From Brettanomyces bruxellensis (lineage: Eukaryota > Ascomycota > Pichiomycetes > Pichiales > Pichiaceae), in assembly GCF_011074885.1 (NCBI RefSeq), contig NC_054685.1:558001-622000 (forward strand): a DNA stretch of 64,000 nt, given 5' to 3'. The position numbers were made by a program, and so were the translations under genes. The notes beneath the pieces are model-generated. The model saw only the letters and a program-made list of their open reading frames with translations. It had not been told where the DNA came from and did not search any database. Each line of letters begins with the position of its first letter. Position 1 is the stretch's first letter. Below, piece by piece: positions 1 to 9,773 of this stretch.

Positions 1-754
1 CTTTCCCCAAAGGAACAACCTGAAAAGCAGTCGGTGACTTGTTCACTAGAATGATGTGCAAGTCGGAAAGAAAGAAGAAGTCAGCAAGCCGGCTTTGAAC
101 GTTTAGAATCAGTCGAAGTCGCAATCCAAAATCTGTCACTGGAGTTTCATTCTCAGTACTTGGTTTAAAGGCTTTAAGCAAAGACTGGACGAATCCATTG
201 GCAGTTCCCTCATCAAGATTCAATCCAGAGTCCTCATATGTCTCGTCATGCTTGACAACTCTATATCTTGGTAGAGGAAGACCGTTTTGAAGTACAAAGC
301 CATCTGAATTGAACACAGTAAGCATTTCATGATCGGAAAGATCTGTCCGAATTGTGTAAATCAAAGCAACATTTCCGGAGGTCTCAACTGCAAATATACG
401 GCCGCATGGAGACACTCGGACCTTTACATTGGATCCGTACTTGGCAATTGAGTTGTCTGAACGAATATGAGCAGAAATAGGTGAACCAGTTCTGGAATCG
501 TACAAATATAAGCCGCGATAAGTCAAAATTGCGTATGGAAGATGCAGGCCAGACCTTGCATAGTGTTTCTTGTAGCTTTTGGTGTATACTGGCTGTGTCA
601 CACTTCCAATTATGGGATCTTTCTCGGGAGATGGTTGATACTCGATGGATTTTGCATTTTCTGGACCTTTAACGGGTTTTTTGTCAAATATAGCTTTAAG
701 GTTTGGCAATTCCGGCAATACCTGAACGCTTGTGAGCTCAGTTGGCCAAAACAT
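1..754 (-). CDS. RIC1: RIC1 homologue, N-terminal part (runs off the left edge)
   Basis: An open frame on the minus strand starts at an ATG at 754 and stays open for 251 codons to the window edge, so the C-terminal part lies outside. The protein begins MFWPTEL, like the M(H/Y)xWP start of RIC1 proteins. Residues of about 70-130 (segments around LYDSRTGSPISAHIRSD, SIAKYGSN and VRVSPCGRIFAVET) match the first beta-propeller pattern of RIC1: an XYS(R/T)P strand, a QYG motif, then SPDS-like and VxTSxG strands. In yeast Ric1 pairs with Rgp1 as the guanine-nucleotide exchange factor for the Golgi Rab Ypt6, needed for endosome-to-Golgi fusion. It is followed in the same orientation by TUB2, whose stop is about 770 bp away. 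The identification rests on motif pattern over a partial protein; a different WD40 trafficking protein is the main alternative. Confidence 0.72.
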   Translation of the reverse strand, partial: MFWPTELTSVQVLPELPNLKAIFDKKPVKGPENAKSIEYQPSPEKDPIIGSVTQPVYTKSYKKHYARSGLHLPYAILTYRGLYLYDSRTGSPISAHIRSDNSIAKYGSNVKVRVSPCGRIFAVETSGNVALIYTIRTDLSDHEMLTVFNSDGFVLQNGLPLPRYRVVKHDETYEDSGLNLDEGTANGFVQSLLKAFKPSTENETPVTDFGLRLRLILNVQSRLADFFFLSDLHIILVNKSPTAFQVVPLGK

Positions 755-1521
755 TTTAATTGTGCACTTTTAGTCTACTGATTGCTGTCCGAAAGATATA
801 ATTGCCAAGGTAGAAGTTCAATTGGAATGCCGAAATTTGGCAGATAGGTACGTGTAAGCAAGTAAAAAAAAAAGGAGATAAAAAAAAAAAATAAATACTT
901 AAGCAGCGAAAAGAACACGATCACATATTGTAGCTGGATGGTTGGCAAATTAACATTATATGGATGAAAATACTAAAGTTGAATTGATTAACACTAAGAA
1001 AGCAAGAAAACAAGTGTGTTGTTAAAGCAAGAGGTGTTCAAATTGCCGCTCCCACCAATACAGAGCAATACTTAAGGAAATAGCATGTCACGTGACTTTG
1101 GGCGCTTAATCCAAGAAGGAGCAGTAGAAACGGTCTACAAGTAATTTGTAATCGGGTATATGAATTGCTCAGAATCAACAGACGGAAAACAAAAAAAGGA
1201 AGAGTCGAAGCAAAAGTAAAATAGAGAAGAAGAGTAGAATAAAACGAAGAGATAATAAAATAAAATATAAGATAAAGTAAAAGAGAAAGTAAGACGTATT
1301 GAAACAAAGCAAAGGAGTGAAGCAACCAATAAGCAGAGTTAAAGCAATATGTAATAGGCTATTAAAGCATGATGAAAAGGCACATTGCGGCCGATATATT
1401 GGCACAACGGTATGGCGGGATAAAGGAGAGAAAGGGCAGAAAATAACAGAAACAACAACAAGAAGTAGGTGGTATCGCTAAAACAAAAACAAGTAATTAA
1501 AATAAGAAAAAAGACAGTGCT
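755..1521. other. Intergenic region between TUB2 and RIC1
   Basis: This is the TUB2 3' region and the RIC1 promoter, both genes being on the minus strand. It holds A-rich tracts (about 866-892) and a long purine-rich stretch (about 1180-1300). Short frames here are compositional. No RNA gene or repeat is evident. Confidence 0.6.
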
Positions 1522-3481
1522 TCAGGCAGCAGCTGCAGGAGCAGGCTCAGTCTCAGCAGGCTGATCATCTTCCATTGGAGCCTCATCAGCATACTCAGCA
1601 GCAGCATTAACATCAGCATCTGCCTCATCATCAGCATCACTAACATCCTGGTACTGCTGGTACTCGTTGACCAAGTCCTGCATGTTGGATTCTGCCTCCA
1701 CAAACTCCATTTCGTCCATTCCCTCGGACGTGTACCAGTGCAAGAAGGCCTTTCTTCTGAACATGGCACTAAACTGATCACCAACACGTCTGAAAAGCTG
1801 TTGGATGGAGGTGGAATTGCCAATAAAGGTGGCAGCCATGTCCAAACCGACAGGAGGAACTGAACAGACTGCAGATTGAACATTGTTAGGTATCCAATCG
1901 ACAAAGTAGTCTGCATTTTTCGTCTGCACCTTGTGCATTTCGTCCTCGACCTCCTTCACAGACACGTTACCCCGGAAAAAGGCAGCAGCAGTCAAATATC
2001 TGCCCTTTCGAGGATCGGCGGCTGCCATCATGTTCTTTGAATCGAACAACTGTTGGGTCAACTCTGGAACTGTTAACGAGCGGAACGACTGTGATCCGGT
2101 CGACGTCAATGGAGCATATCCAACCATAAAGAAGTGGAGACGAGGAAATGGAACCAAATTAACGGCCAATTTCCGGAGGTCGGAGTTAAGCTGACCTGGG
2201 AAACGAAGAGAAGTCGTAACGCCAGACATAACTGCAGAAACAAGGTGGTTGAGATCTTCGTACGAAGGCTGTGGAAGCTTAAGTGTGTTGACGCAGATGT
2301 TGTAAAGGGCCTCATTGTCGATACAGAATGTCTCATCTGAATTCTCAACCAACTGGTGGATCGAAAGCGTCGCATTGTAAGGCTCAACGACAGTGTCCGA
2401 AACTTTTGGAGAAGGCAGAACACTAAATGTGGCCATCATCCGGTCAGGGAACTCTTCTCTAATCTTGGAGATCAACAAGGTACCCATTCCGGATCCCGTA
2501 CCTCCACCCAACGAATGTGCAATCTGGAATCCTTGAAGCGAGTCGCATCCCTCTGCCTCTCTTCTGATCACATCCATCACCGAATCAACCAATTCTGCAC
2601 CTTCCGTATAGTGGCCTTTAGCCCACACGTTACCGGCTGATGACTGGCCATAAATCATGTTATCAGGACGGAACAAGTTGCCGTACTTCGACGATTTGAC
2701 GGCGTCGATTGTACCTGGCTCTAGATCCACTAAGACTGCTCTTGGGACGTATTTTCCCGAAGAGGCCTCGTTGAAATAAACGTTAAGCCTTGATTTTTGA
2801 AGTTCTGACGTGCCATGATAGTTTCCCTGAGCATCGAGACCGTGCTCATTGCAGATATTTTCCCAGAAGGCTGCTCCAATCTGGTTACCACACTGACCGG
2901 CTGATAAATGAATCTGTGTTAGATAATGTTAGTAATGCTGCTTTGAAAAATGTGCGTGTTTACATTTGAAGAATTGTGATGTTAAGATCTAGACTCTCTA
3001 ATGCTGTTTATCGCAGCACTCGATTTTTCTTCTCTTGATTTTCTACTATCTTGATTTCTCCCTTCTTGCTTATTGCTGACTCCGGCTAACTTTGTTTTCT
3101 GGATTTGATCACTTTGAACTTATTCCACAACTCTTGATTCTTGCACCTGCAATTTCAATACGCAACGCAAATATAGATGTATTCGCACTATTATTCATTA
3201 ATTGCCGAACACACTCTCGTGTATGTTGCCCAACTGTAAGAATAACACATGTAAACAAACAATAAATACCTGTATGGAATCAAAATTGCACCTTAAATCC
3301 AATCAAATGATATCCAACCAACATATGAAATCCAGCATTATCAAAAATCGCACGATCAACAATTTGCTGCAGGATACCTGCTTAAGAATGCTTGAAAAGT
3401 CCAAATCAACAACCCAACGCGTTATTTGCTTTTACCACTAGAAACTTGAAAAAAAGGCAATATGCTTACAATTTCTCTCAT
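1522..3481 (-). CDS. TUB2: Beta-tubulin, two exons (3481..3470 and 2913..1522)
   Basis: The spliced protein is 467 residues. Exon 1 is only twelve bases and encodes MREI; exon 2 begins [18 protein letters not shown], exactly the conserved beta-tubulin N-terminus. The tubulin signature GGGTGSG falls at residues 140-146 and the VDLEPGT strand starts at residue 66. The intron donor is GTAAGC at 3469 and the acceptor ends at 2914 (CACAG), with TACTAAC about 15 bases before it. Beta-tubulin forms the alpha/beta dimer of spindle and nuclear microtubules. Phe167, Glu198 and Phe200, positions where changes give benzimidazole resistance, keep the sensitive residues. The C-terminal tail (about 435-467) is acidic but ends in an Ala/Pro-rich stretch. 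The 1.3 kb upstream is its promoter, shared with no other gene. Confidence 0.97.
2914..3469 (-). other. TUB2 intron (556 nt, phase 0)
   Basis: Read on the minus strand it starts GTAAGC at 3469, carries TACTAAC near its 3' end, and ends CACAG at 2914. It separates codon 4 from codon 5. Splicing at these sites restores the universal MREI-IHLSAGQ junction, which is strong evidence for both boundaries. It contains an ACGCGT word (about 3417) but no other feature I can support. Confidence 0.93.
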
Positions 3482-4822
3482 TGTGCAACGGTAACTATCC
3501 CAACTGAAGTATTATGAGTTCTGCCAGAATTTTAGGTTGTGCAAATTCTGGTGATAAAGTCTGAAAAGGAGAAGAAATATAACCTTAGAGTAGGCTTGAG
3601 ATTTAGATGAAGGGTAACTAACAAGGAGAACTGACAACAAAGTTCGAGGGAAAATGTAGATTAAAAAAAAATAAAAAAAGTACACAATACTATTAAGGGG
3701 CAGTTATTCAGATAATGGGCACAAAACCTTTTTCAGTGTTTTGGCGAAAAATATATATATACATTATGAATACTTCTGTTCAGGTGAAACAGGAATGCAA
3801 AAGAGAGAACAAAAATTAAAAATAAAAATTCAGATGGCTAAGGCGATGGAGTGAGAACCTTACGGAATAAAGGCATTACTGGGGGAGAAAAATTTTAAGT
3901 AAATAAATGAAAAGTATAGTATGCACAAGTGGAATTGCCCAAATGTGCAGGATTAGGGAAAGTAAGTAAATATAAATACAGCAGCCAGAAGATCTGTTCT
4001 ACATCATATCTAATAACTAGGCAATTTACTTTAATAACATATTTTTACACCATATTATTGCAATAATTTTTCATAATGTGTTTTCGTAGCACTTTTTCAT
4101 CAAACCTTATAGACAAACCAATTGCACATGCCCTGAATTCTCATATTCCACCCCTATATGTATGCCATAGTCACATAATCAATATTTTGTTCTCTGTTTA
4201 TTTCCGGCCTCCTTTATTACGTTTCTGCATTCGACGGCGTCAATTAGGATATAGCGAAAAAAAATTGATAGAATGGAAAAATCTCCCGTGCTTATTTACA
4301 TTAAATTGTACCCTATTGTTTATAAGTTTCCATATTCGAGAGCCCAGTGAATTCTCGCGAAAGGGGAAAAATGTTGTAATAGCTACCTTTATTCGGCATT
4401 CATATGTTGGCGTTGCCGATTAGTGCTAATTAAGAATTGGCGCCGTGACTAGGACAAACAGATGATCTGGCATCGATGATATCAATTACATTCAGTACTA
4501 AGTCCTACAAAGGAATTAAAGAAATTGACTAGCTAAAATCGATGTATCGAATTTTTTGATGGGATTTTATGCCCACTAAGATCGTATTCAGTAATTTGTG
4601 CGGAATTTACACACCGTAAATCCCGTATACTTTATTCTTTCACGTATTTTATTTTGTACATATTCTAAATCATTAAACTTGCAGTTTGGCTTATCACGCC
4701 AAATATCTCAACAGAAAAGGCACAAACACGTTCGTTATCTATTCATTCATTGTTGACGTTTTTATATTATTCCATTTTATCTCTTAAATACCCAAATTTA
4801 TCAGCCGATCATATCCTTATCA
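3482..4822. other. Intergenic region, TUB2 promoter / ASI 3' region
   Basis: This 1.3 kb AT-rich stretch lies between two minus-strand genes. It has A/T runs and an ATATATATA tract near 3752. The longest frame (4076..4423, plus strand) has no recognisable protein character, and I see no RNA gene. Confidence 0.5.
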
Positions 4823-6895
4823 TTACGGCACATAAACCTTACTGTAGCTTTCAACTTTAGAACGGCAACACACACACGTCTTGAAATTTCTCATATACAA
4901 TGAAATTCTGCACCGATCACAAATTGCAAAGCACTTACAAGGCCATAGTATTATCTGCCTTGAGTTCACATGACAAATCACACAGGTTCCAAGTTCATTA
5001 ATATCATCTTCTGATTTTCCAGTGTCTTGATTCTTTTCCAATGATTGCGATTTCTCTTTTTCCTGCAACCGTCTTTCTCGAATCAGATCTATCAGCTTCA
5101 AGTCATCACTGTAATAATTTAAGAAGCTGGACCTTGTCAATGCAGAAGCCGGACGATTGATATTTTGCAAATGGTATTCCATAATTCGACTTTCAATAAA
5201 GTCATCTGCATTTCTTGGTCTTACAAGTGAGCAAAACTCTTTTACATCAACTAAATCAGTGAAAGCATGATTTTCTAATTGGTAGTTTTGCTCTTCTTCA
5301 TTGAACTGGGATGGGTCGTTGATATCAGTGACATCTTCATATTTTTTTGGCACATAATCCTGTGAGTCATCGTCACTCTCAATTTCTGTTTCTAGCAAAA
5401 TGTGTGCGTACTCTTTAGAAAGTTCGCTTTCTGTCAAATTTTCGATATGTGCTTCTGGAAGTTTATCAATGTCGGTTGCTTTGGATAAATTTCGGGCAGT
5501 TTTATGTGATTCTTCTTTCACATCCTTCTTATTTCCAACTGAGCGAACCGGAATTCCCAAAAATTGCACAAACTCAACCAGAAGCATTCCCATTCTTTTG
5601 AATCTGTTTGCAATTACCCAGCTGTTCTTTCCGGTATACTTTCCTTCTCCATTATCAATTGCTTCAAGTTTCTTCCCGTAACCGGAGTTCACTAATTTGG
5701 ATAGTTTGCCATTTGCAGTCTCAAGATAAGTACCTCTGGGAATTGAAATTGAGGATTTCTCGTACAAGTAGCCTTTTCCAATTGCGTTTCGCATAGTAAA
5801 AGAACTAACCATTGTTAATGCGGTATAAAAATCGTCCGATGCCGAAATATTGATTGCAGAGAAGTTCTTAATGAGTGACGTCATTGAAAGATCCTCAAAG
5901 GATCCCTTGAAAAGACCTGCAATGACATATATAAGCAAGCTGAAGATGAACACTAGAGCGCATATGACAAACGGCATATAGCCAAACACAACAAATACAG
6001 GAAGGTAGAACATTCTGCCTGTGGCTAAAACTCGCCCAAAGAATGCCATAAAAGTCATTTCAATAACTGTTGAGCAGGCCAACCTGTAATCAAATAAGTT
6101 GAAGATGGAAAATGTGTGCTTCAGGAGCTGTCTGAAAACCTCAAATATGCACAGCACAAGTAATTCAAATGATGGACGTGAAGACAGACCTTGAGTTTCT
6201 TGGAATGCAATTGAATATTCGAATAGTGTTAAAGAATTGTCTCTGCAAGGCCTGTCACCGCCTGTAATTGATATAAATGCGAGAATTATCTGATTAATGC
6301 ACATTGCCAAAAATAGAGGCCGAAGAATTGATGTTGAAGGTCCCACTAATGCATCAGGTAGCTTTTCTGTGCTTTTAGGATTTCCTATCATACTGGAAAC
6401 TGCAGAAGATAATGACACAACGGCCCGCAAAGCCTTTCCTTGCTTATCTATATCAGTTACTGCTTCTTCTGTGGCATTTGGAGCGGCAATTAATTTAGTG
6501 CAATAATACATTCCAAGAAAGCTTTTCTGCTTGAATTCCGCCGGATCAAAGTTGAAATAGGATGATCCAAGTATGTAGTTCACAATCGTAGATGGATAAT
6601 AAAGCTTTAGACACACGCAAATGCCATAGCTGGCTCTTATTAGAAAATACATGGCGACTAATCTGAGAAACGTTCTTGAAATGTAAGGAAGTTGCTTTCT
6701 TCTAGTGGTACTTGCAAAAAGCATGATGCGATTCACAACCACAGCTGTAAACATTGACATCACAGAAAATATTGAAATGCAGTACGAAAATAGCATCTTA
6801 CTCCTATCCACGTTCAGTTGATCAACTCTCGACTGTTCGGTAATAGCCGCGGTAAATGCCTGATACACTTCACGGATTTGGGTGAAAAGTTGCAT
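4823..6895 (-). CDS. Asi1/Asi3-type inner nuclear membrane RING E3 ligase
   Basis: A 690-residue protein. It has several hydrophobic spans in the first half (around residues 36-60, 80-100, 190-215 and 290-340), a long acidic and polar segment (about 430-620), and a C-terminal RING from Cys638: CVICxVN, then LWPCKCFAICDRCR, then CVCCR and a terminal YSKVYVP. That arrangement (many membrane spans, RING at the extreme C-terminus with the LWPC-CxAIC core) is characteristic of S. cerevisiae Asi1 and Asi3. These form the Asi complex with Asi2, ubiquitinate mislocalised membrane proteins in the inner nuclear membrane, and keep Stp1/Stp2 precursors silent in amino-acid signalling. Whether it corresponds to Asi1, Asi3 or a pre-duplication ancestor cannot be decided here, so no symbol is given. 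It is divergent from the kinase gene at 7570. Confidence 0.82.
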   Translation of the reverse strand: MQLFTQIREVYQAFTAAITEQSRVDQLNVDRSKMLFSYCISIFSVMSMFTAVVVNRIMLFASTTRRKQLPYISRTFLRLVAMYFLIRASYGICVCLKLYYPSTIVNYILGSSYFNFDPAEFKQKSFLGMYYCTKLIAAPNATEEAVTDIDKQGKALRAVVSLSSAVSSMIGNPKSTEKLPDALVGPSTSILRPLFLAMCINQIILAFISITGGDRPCRDNSLTLFEYSIAFQETQGLSSRPSFELLVLCIFEVFRQLLKHTFSIFNLFDYRLACSTVIEMTFMAFFGRVLATGRMFYLPVFVVFGYMPFVICALVFIFSLLIYVIAGLFKGSFEDLSMTSLIKNFSAINISASDDFYTALTMVSSFTMRNAIGKGYLYEKSSISIPRGTYLETANGKLSKLVNSGYGKKLEAIDNGEGKYTGKNSWVIANRFKRMGMLLVEFVQFLGIPVRSVGNKKDVKEESHKTARNLSKATDIDKLPEAHIENLTESELSKEYAHILLETEIESDDDSQDYVPKKYEDVTDINDPSQFNEEEQNYQLENHAFTDLVDVKEFCSLVRPRNADDFIESRIMEYHLQNINRPASALTRSSFLNYYSDDLKLIDLIRERRLQEKEKSQSLEKNQDTGKSEDDINELGTCVICHVNSRQIILWPCKCFAICDRCRISLYMRNFKTCVCCRSKVESYSKVYVP

Positions 6896-7569
6896 TTTAA
6901 TGATCTCTGTTGATGGTCAGCAGTTGCTGAAATAGGCAGCTATCAGGCTTTGTTCCGAAATGCCAGCTTGCTAATTAAATAAGAATAACAAGTCATTGTC
7001 GTTTATCTGTTCAATTTCTTTTTTTGGTCGTTTTGCGGGTCCCCTTTAATTTCCGACGATATCGATTTGGTTGGTACTGCACCCGTACATCGGAATAATG
7101 GTCGCAAGAAATAAATAAAAATGAACGATTTAAGAAATTAAGAAATGATTTTTTTTTTTTTTTTTTTTTTTTTCACTATTGTATTGTTTGCTGCTGCTTA
7201 GATCCGATCATGTTCCCACCATTTTTCAACATCTCGTAACCTACAGTTATTGTATGCCATGCTTTTTGAATAAATGACATTTAGCTTTATTTATTAGTGG
7301 ACTACTTGTACTACTTGACTTTCTGAAGCCAGGATCACTTGGAAAGTTGTGATAACATCCAGTTATTAGTGATCATCGTCACTTTTGGTCAACTTTTGGG
7401 CGTTGCGTTTAGTTGTTTTCTCAGATGAACTAAGGTTTCCCACATTATATTTATTTAAGCTTTTCATCCAAGCTTATTTTATTATTTGATATTCTGGTGC
7501 TCACACTGCAAAGGGAAAAGAGTATAGTGAAAAGTGAATTTTGTTTTCTGCTGAAAAATATGGATAAGT
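6896..7569. promoter_or_regulatory. Divergent promoter region ASI / protein kinase, with a T25 tract
   Basis: About 670 bp separate two divergent start codons. A run of 25 T (7149-7173) lies in the middle, the kind of poly(dA:dT) tract that excludes nucleosomes in yeast promoters. The region also holds a GGTCCCCTTTA (STRE-like CCCCT) near 7040. Assigning function to these elements is inference. Confidence 0.45.
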
Positions 7570-7625
7570 ATGGCTTCACAAACCTTCTTTCACGAGTCAA
7601 TAGAATGGCCGCATCTAAAGGCTGA
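7560..7625 (+). other. Out-of-frame upstream ATG / 22-codon uORF overlapping the kinase start
   Basis: An ATG at 7560 opens a 21-residue frame that ends with TGA at 7623-7625. It overlaps the first 56 bases of the kinase gene in a different frame. If the transcript starts upstream of 7560, scanning ribosomes meet this ATG ten bases before the presumed kinase ATG at 7570. It could reduce kinase translation or mark a transcript start downstream of it. Confidence 0.4.
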
Positions 7626-8877
7626 CGCACCAGAATCTCTTCGAGGGCTCTTTCTTCATAGTTCAGAATTTGATGCTAGCCTGGCTGATTGTTTGTCAAC
7701 GCATGATTGGGGAAATACGATTGAAACGTTGCCTAATATGGCAAATTACTTTTCTATCGTCCGTCAAATTGACCATGGCTCCAGTGGGATTATCATGAAG
7801 GTCAAATTAAATGATGACATGCACTCTGACAGGCAGAATATTTCGGAAAAGTTGCACGATCTACAACTATCCGAAAGATCTAACTCGATGGCTAGTGAAA
7901 CTTCGTCTGCCCGAAGCACCCCTACACCACAAAAGTCGTATGGCCAGTTTTTCGTGCTCAAGGAGTTCATTCATCCAGACAACAAATCACAGGATTCGTA
8001 CAATTTCGATGCTGTGAATGAGTACCTTGTGCTAAAAGCGGCATGCAGGCACACAGGGTCGAATCGATGGCTTGCATCTGTTTATGGTTTGCTGTATGAC
8101 TCAGCGTCGAATTCTTTGGCTATGGCTCTTGATTTTTATCCAAATGGTGATCTTCTCAGTCTGCTAGTTAGAGCCCGAAAACACAAAATAGATGTATCAC
8201 GAGATTTCATTGATATGGCATTCTACAAAGTGTTTCTTGCCGTGAAGTTTTTGCATTATCGTAACATTGTCCATCGGGACATCAAACCGGAAAATGTGCT
8301 CATAGACTCAAATGGACAATTAAGGCTTGGCGATTTTGGATATGCGGTCGATCTGAGCCGGATCAGCGACTATCGACTCGACGGCAACTACTTATCGCTA
8401 GGCACAAGATCGTTCAAGGCACCGGAATTGTTCAAGTACAAGCAGATCGGCGACAAGGAAGTCGACGCGGCAGATGTAGAGTTTGCGTCGATCGACGTGT
8501 GGTCGCTTGGCATCTTGTACTACCAACTCCGGACGCTGTCGAAGCCATGGATCGAGGCGACGCCTGCCGACGCGTCGTTCAAGGCATACCTGCGGATTCA
8601 TGAGACGGTTACAAGTTCGAAACTGGATGGATACGGAATTCGCCAACTTTTTGCCACAAGCAAGAAAATCGATCATGGATTTACCAAATTAACGAGAGAC
8701 GAGACGGTCACCACTATGTTGGCACTGCTCGACCCGGATCCGCGTCGAAGAGCGTCGATCCGCCAGTTGGGGCTGACTGAGTGGATAATCCAGCTCAGGC
8801 TGAAGTACGAAAAAATTAGTAAAACTAAAAAATCACTACGCGATAACGAAGTTTTGAGACTGGCAACATTGAAGTGA
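7570..8877 (+). CDS. Serine/threonine protein kinase, subfamily not assigned
   Basis: A 435-residue protein with a full kinase core. The glycine loop is degenerate (IDHGSSGIIMKV, about 67-78). The ATP-anchoring Lys is K131 in FVLKEF, the catalytic loop is VHRDIKPENV with D237, and the metal-binding DFG is at D255 (GDFGYAVDLS). A KAPELF activation-segment end and a DVWSLGILYYQL helix follow. About fifty residues, rich in Ser/Thr around 100-120, are inserted between the glycine loop and K131. Lysine, catalytic Asp and DFG are all present, so it should be active. I do not recognise a specific orthologue; it looks nearest to the yeast-specific Npr/Ran1/Sks1-like kinases, which is a weak impression. 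Start chosen at 7570 because it opens the long frame; see the overlapping uORF. It converges on the gene at 9198-9773. Confidence 0.88.
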   Translation: MASQTFFHESIEWPHLKADAPESLRGLFLHSSEFDASLADCLSTHDWGNTIETLPNMANYFSIVRQIDHGSSGIIMKVKLNDDMHSDRQNISEKLHDLQLSERSNSMASETSSARSTPTPQKSYGQFFVLKEFIHPDNKSQDSYNFDAVNEYLVLKAACRHTGSNRWLASVYGLLYDSASNSLAMALDFYPNGDLLSLLVRARKHKIDVSRDFIDMAFYKVFLAVKFLHYRNIVHRDIKPENVLIDSNGQLRLGDFGYAVDLSRISDYRLDGNYLSLGTRSFKAPELFKYKQIGDKEVDAADVEFASIDVWSLGILYYQLRTLSKPWIEATPADASFKAYLRIHETVTSSKLDGYGIRQLFATSKKIDHGFTKLTRDETVTTMLALLDPDPRRRASIRQLGLTEWIIQLRLKYEKISKTKKSLRDNEVLRLATLK

Positions 8878-9197
8878 AGAGGATCCATTTTGATTATCTT
8901 GCAGTATGCACGTTATTTCATGACACTTTCGCGTTTGCATCAGCATTTGGCATCTTAATGGTGTTTTATTTGCATTTCATCTGCATCTCAATCCCCGATT
9001 CTCCACTTCTCATGCGACCCTGTATAGCAAACTAATATACTCAAGTAGAAAAGAAAATGATATTCCCGTTTTGATTTTATTGGCCCTATGCTAAGAAGAA
9101 AATTAAGAAAATGAATAAGTAGAAGTCTGAATGTTGTAAACTACCGAGCGCTGCGAATATTTTTTTGGGGGTATTTTGGAAGCTATCCCGTTTTCTC
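8878..9197. other. Convergent intergenic region (terminators of both neighbours)
   Basis: These 320 bp between two convergent stop codons must hold both 3' ends. The sequence is AT-rich with a T6G5 stretch near 9160. Nothing else is evident. Confidence 0.5.
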
Positions 9198-9773
9198 CTA
9201 ATTGAACTCGCATCCAGGCAGTGCCAGACCATCGCCTATCTCGTCCTTGCCAACTATCTTTGGAGATGTGGTCAAGTCATCTGATTTCAAAACATACGGT
9301 TCCTGAATATCGAAACCCACAAGCACCTTCTCGTTGGTCCTGCCAACTTTTTGTACTTCAGCATCCTGGTCCACCCCCTCTTCTTCCACTTGATCTTCTT
9401 CGGATTCACAGTTGGATGCCGAGTCCTCCAAATCTGGAACCATTCCCAATCTGTACATCGACTCGATATGTTTTCTTTCCATTGCCCTTGCCAAGTAGCA
9501 AATTAACGAAGTTCTAGATGAGGTCAAACCTTCTTGAAGTAGTGCTGCGCTATCCTCTTCTTCAATGTACTTTATTCGTAATTCTTCGTTTTTCTCAGAT
9601 GTGCAAAATCCACCATAAATCACCCGGAGGTCTGGACGGTGGCCTCTGGAGTTGAGTGGGTATTTCTCTTTTTTAAACTCGCAATTGTCTGTCAGTACTA
9701 GAGGTCCGACCGCGGAAATGGTATCGTTCACAGAGATCTGAAGCTTTCTGATTTTTCTTGATTTTCTCACCAT
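9198..9773 (-). CDS. Uncharacterised 191-residue protein
   Basis: I do not recognise this protein. It begins with a basic stretch (MVRKSRKIRKLQI), continues with a mixed charged region (about 20-115), then has an acidic low-complexity segment (about 117-142, rich in Glu/Asp/Ser) and a final non-repetitive part ending PGCEFN. No membrane span, signal peptide or cysteine cluster is visible. The balanced composition, and a frame that stays open in a region whose other strand is fragmented, support a real gene. The basic start followed by an acidic segment would fit a nuclear or nucleolar protein, which is only inference. It is divergent from WHI3 across 2.7 kb. Confidence 0.62.
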   Translation of the reverse strand: MVRKSRKIRKLQISVNDTISAVGPLVLTDNCEFKKEKYPLNSRGHRPDLRVIYGGFCTSEKNEELRIKYIEEEDSAALLQEGLTSSRTSLICYLARAMERKHIESMYRLGMVPDLEDSASNCESEEDQVEEEGVDQDAEVQKVGRTNEKVLVGFDIQEPYVLKSDDLTTSPKIVGKDEIGDGLALPGCEFN

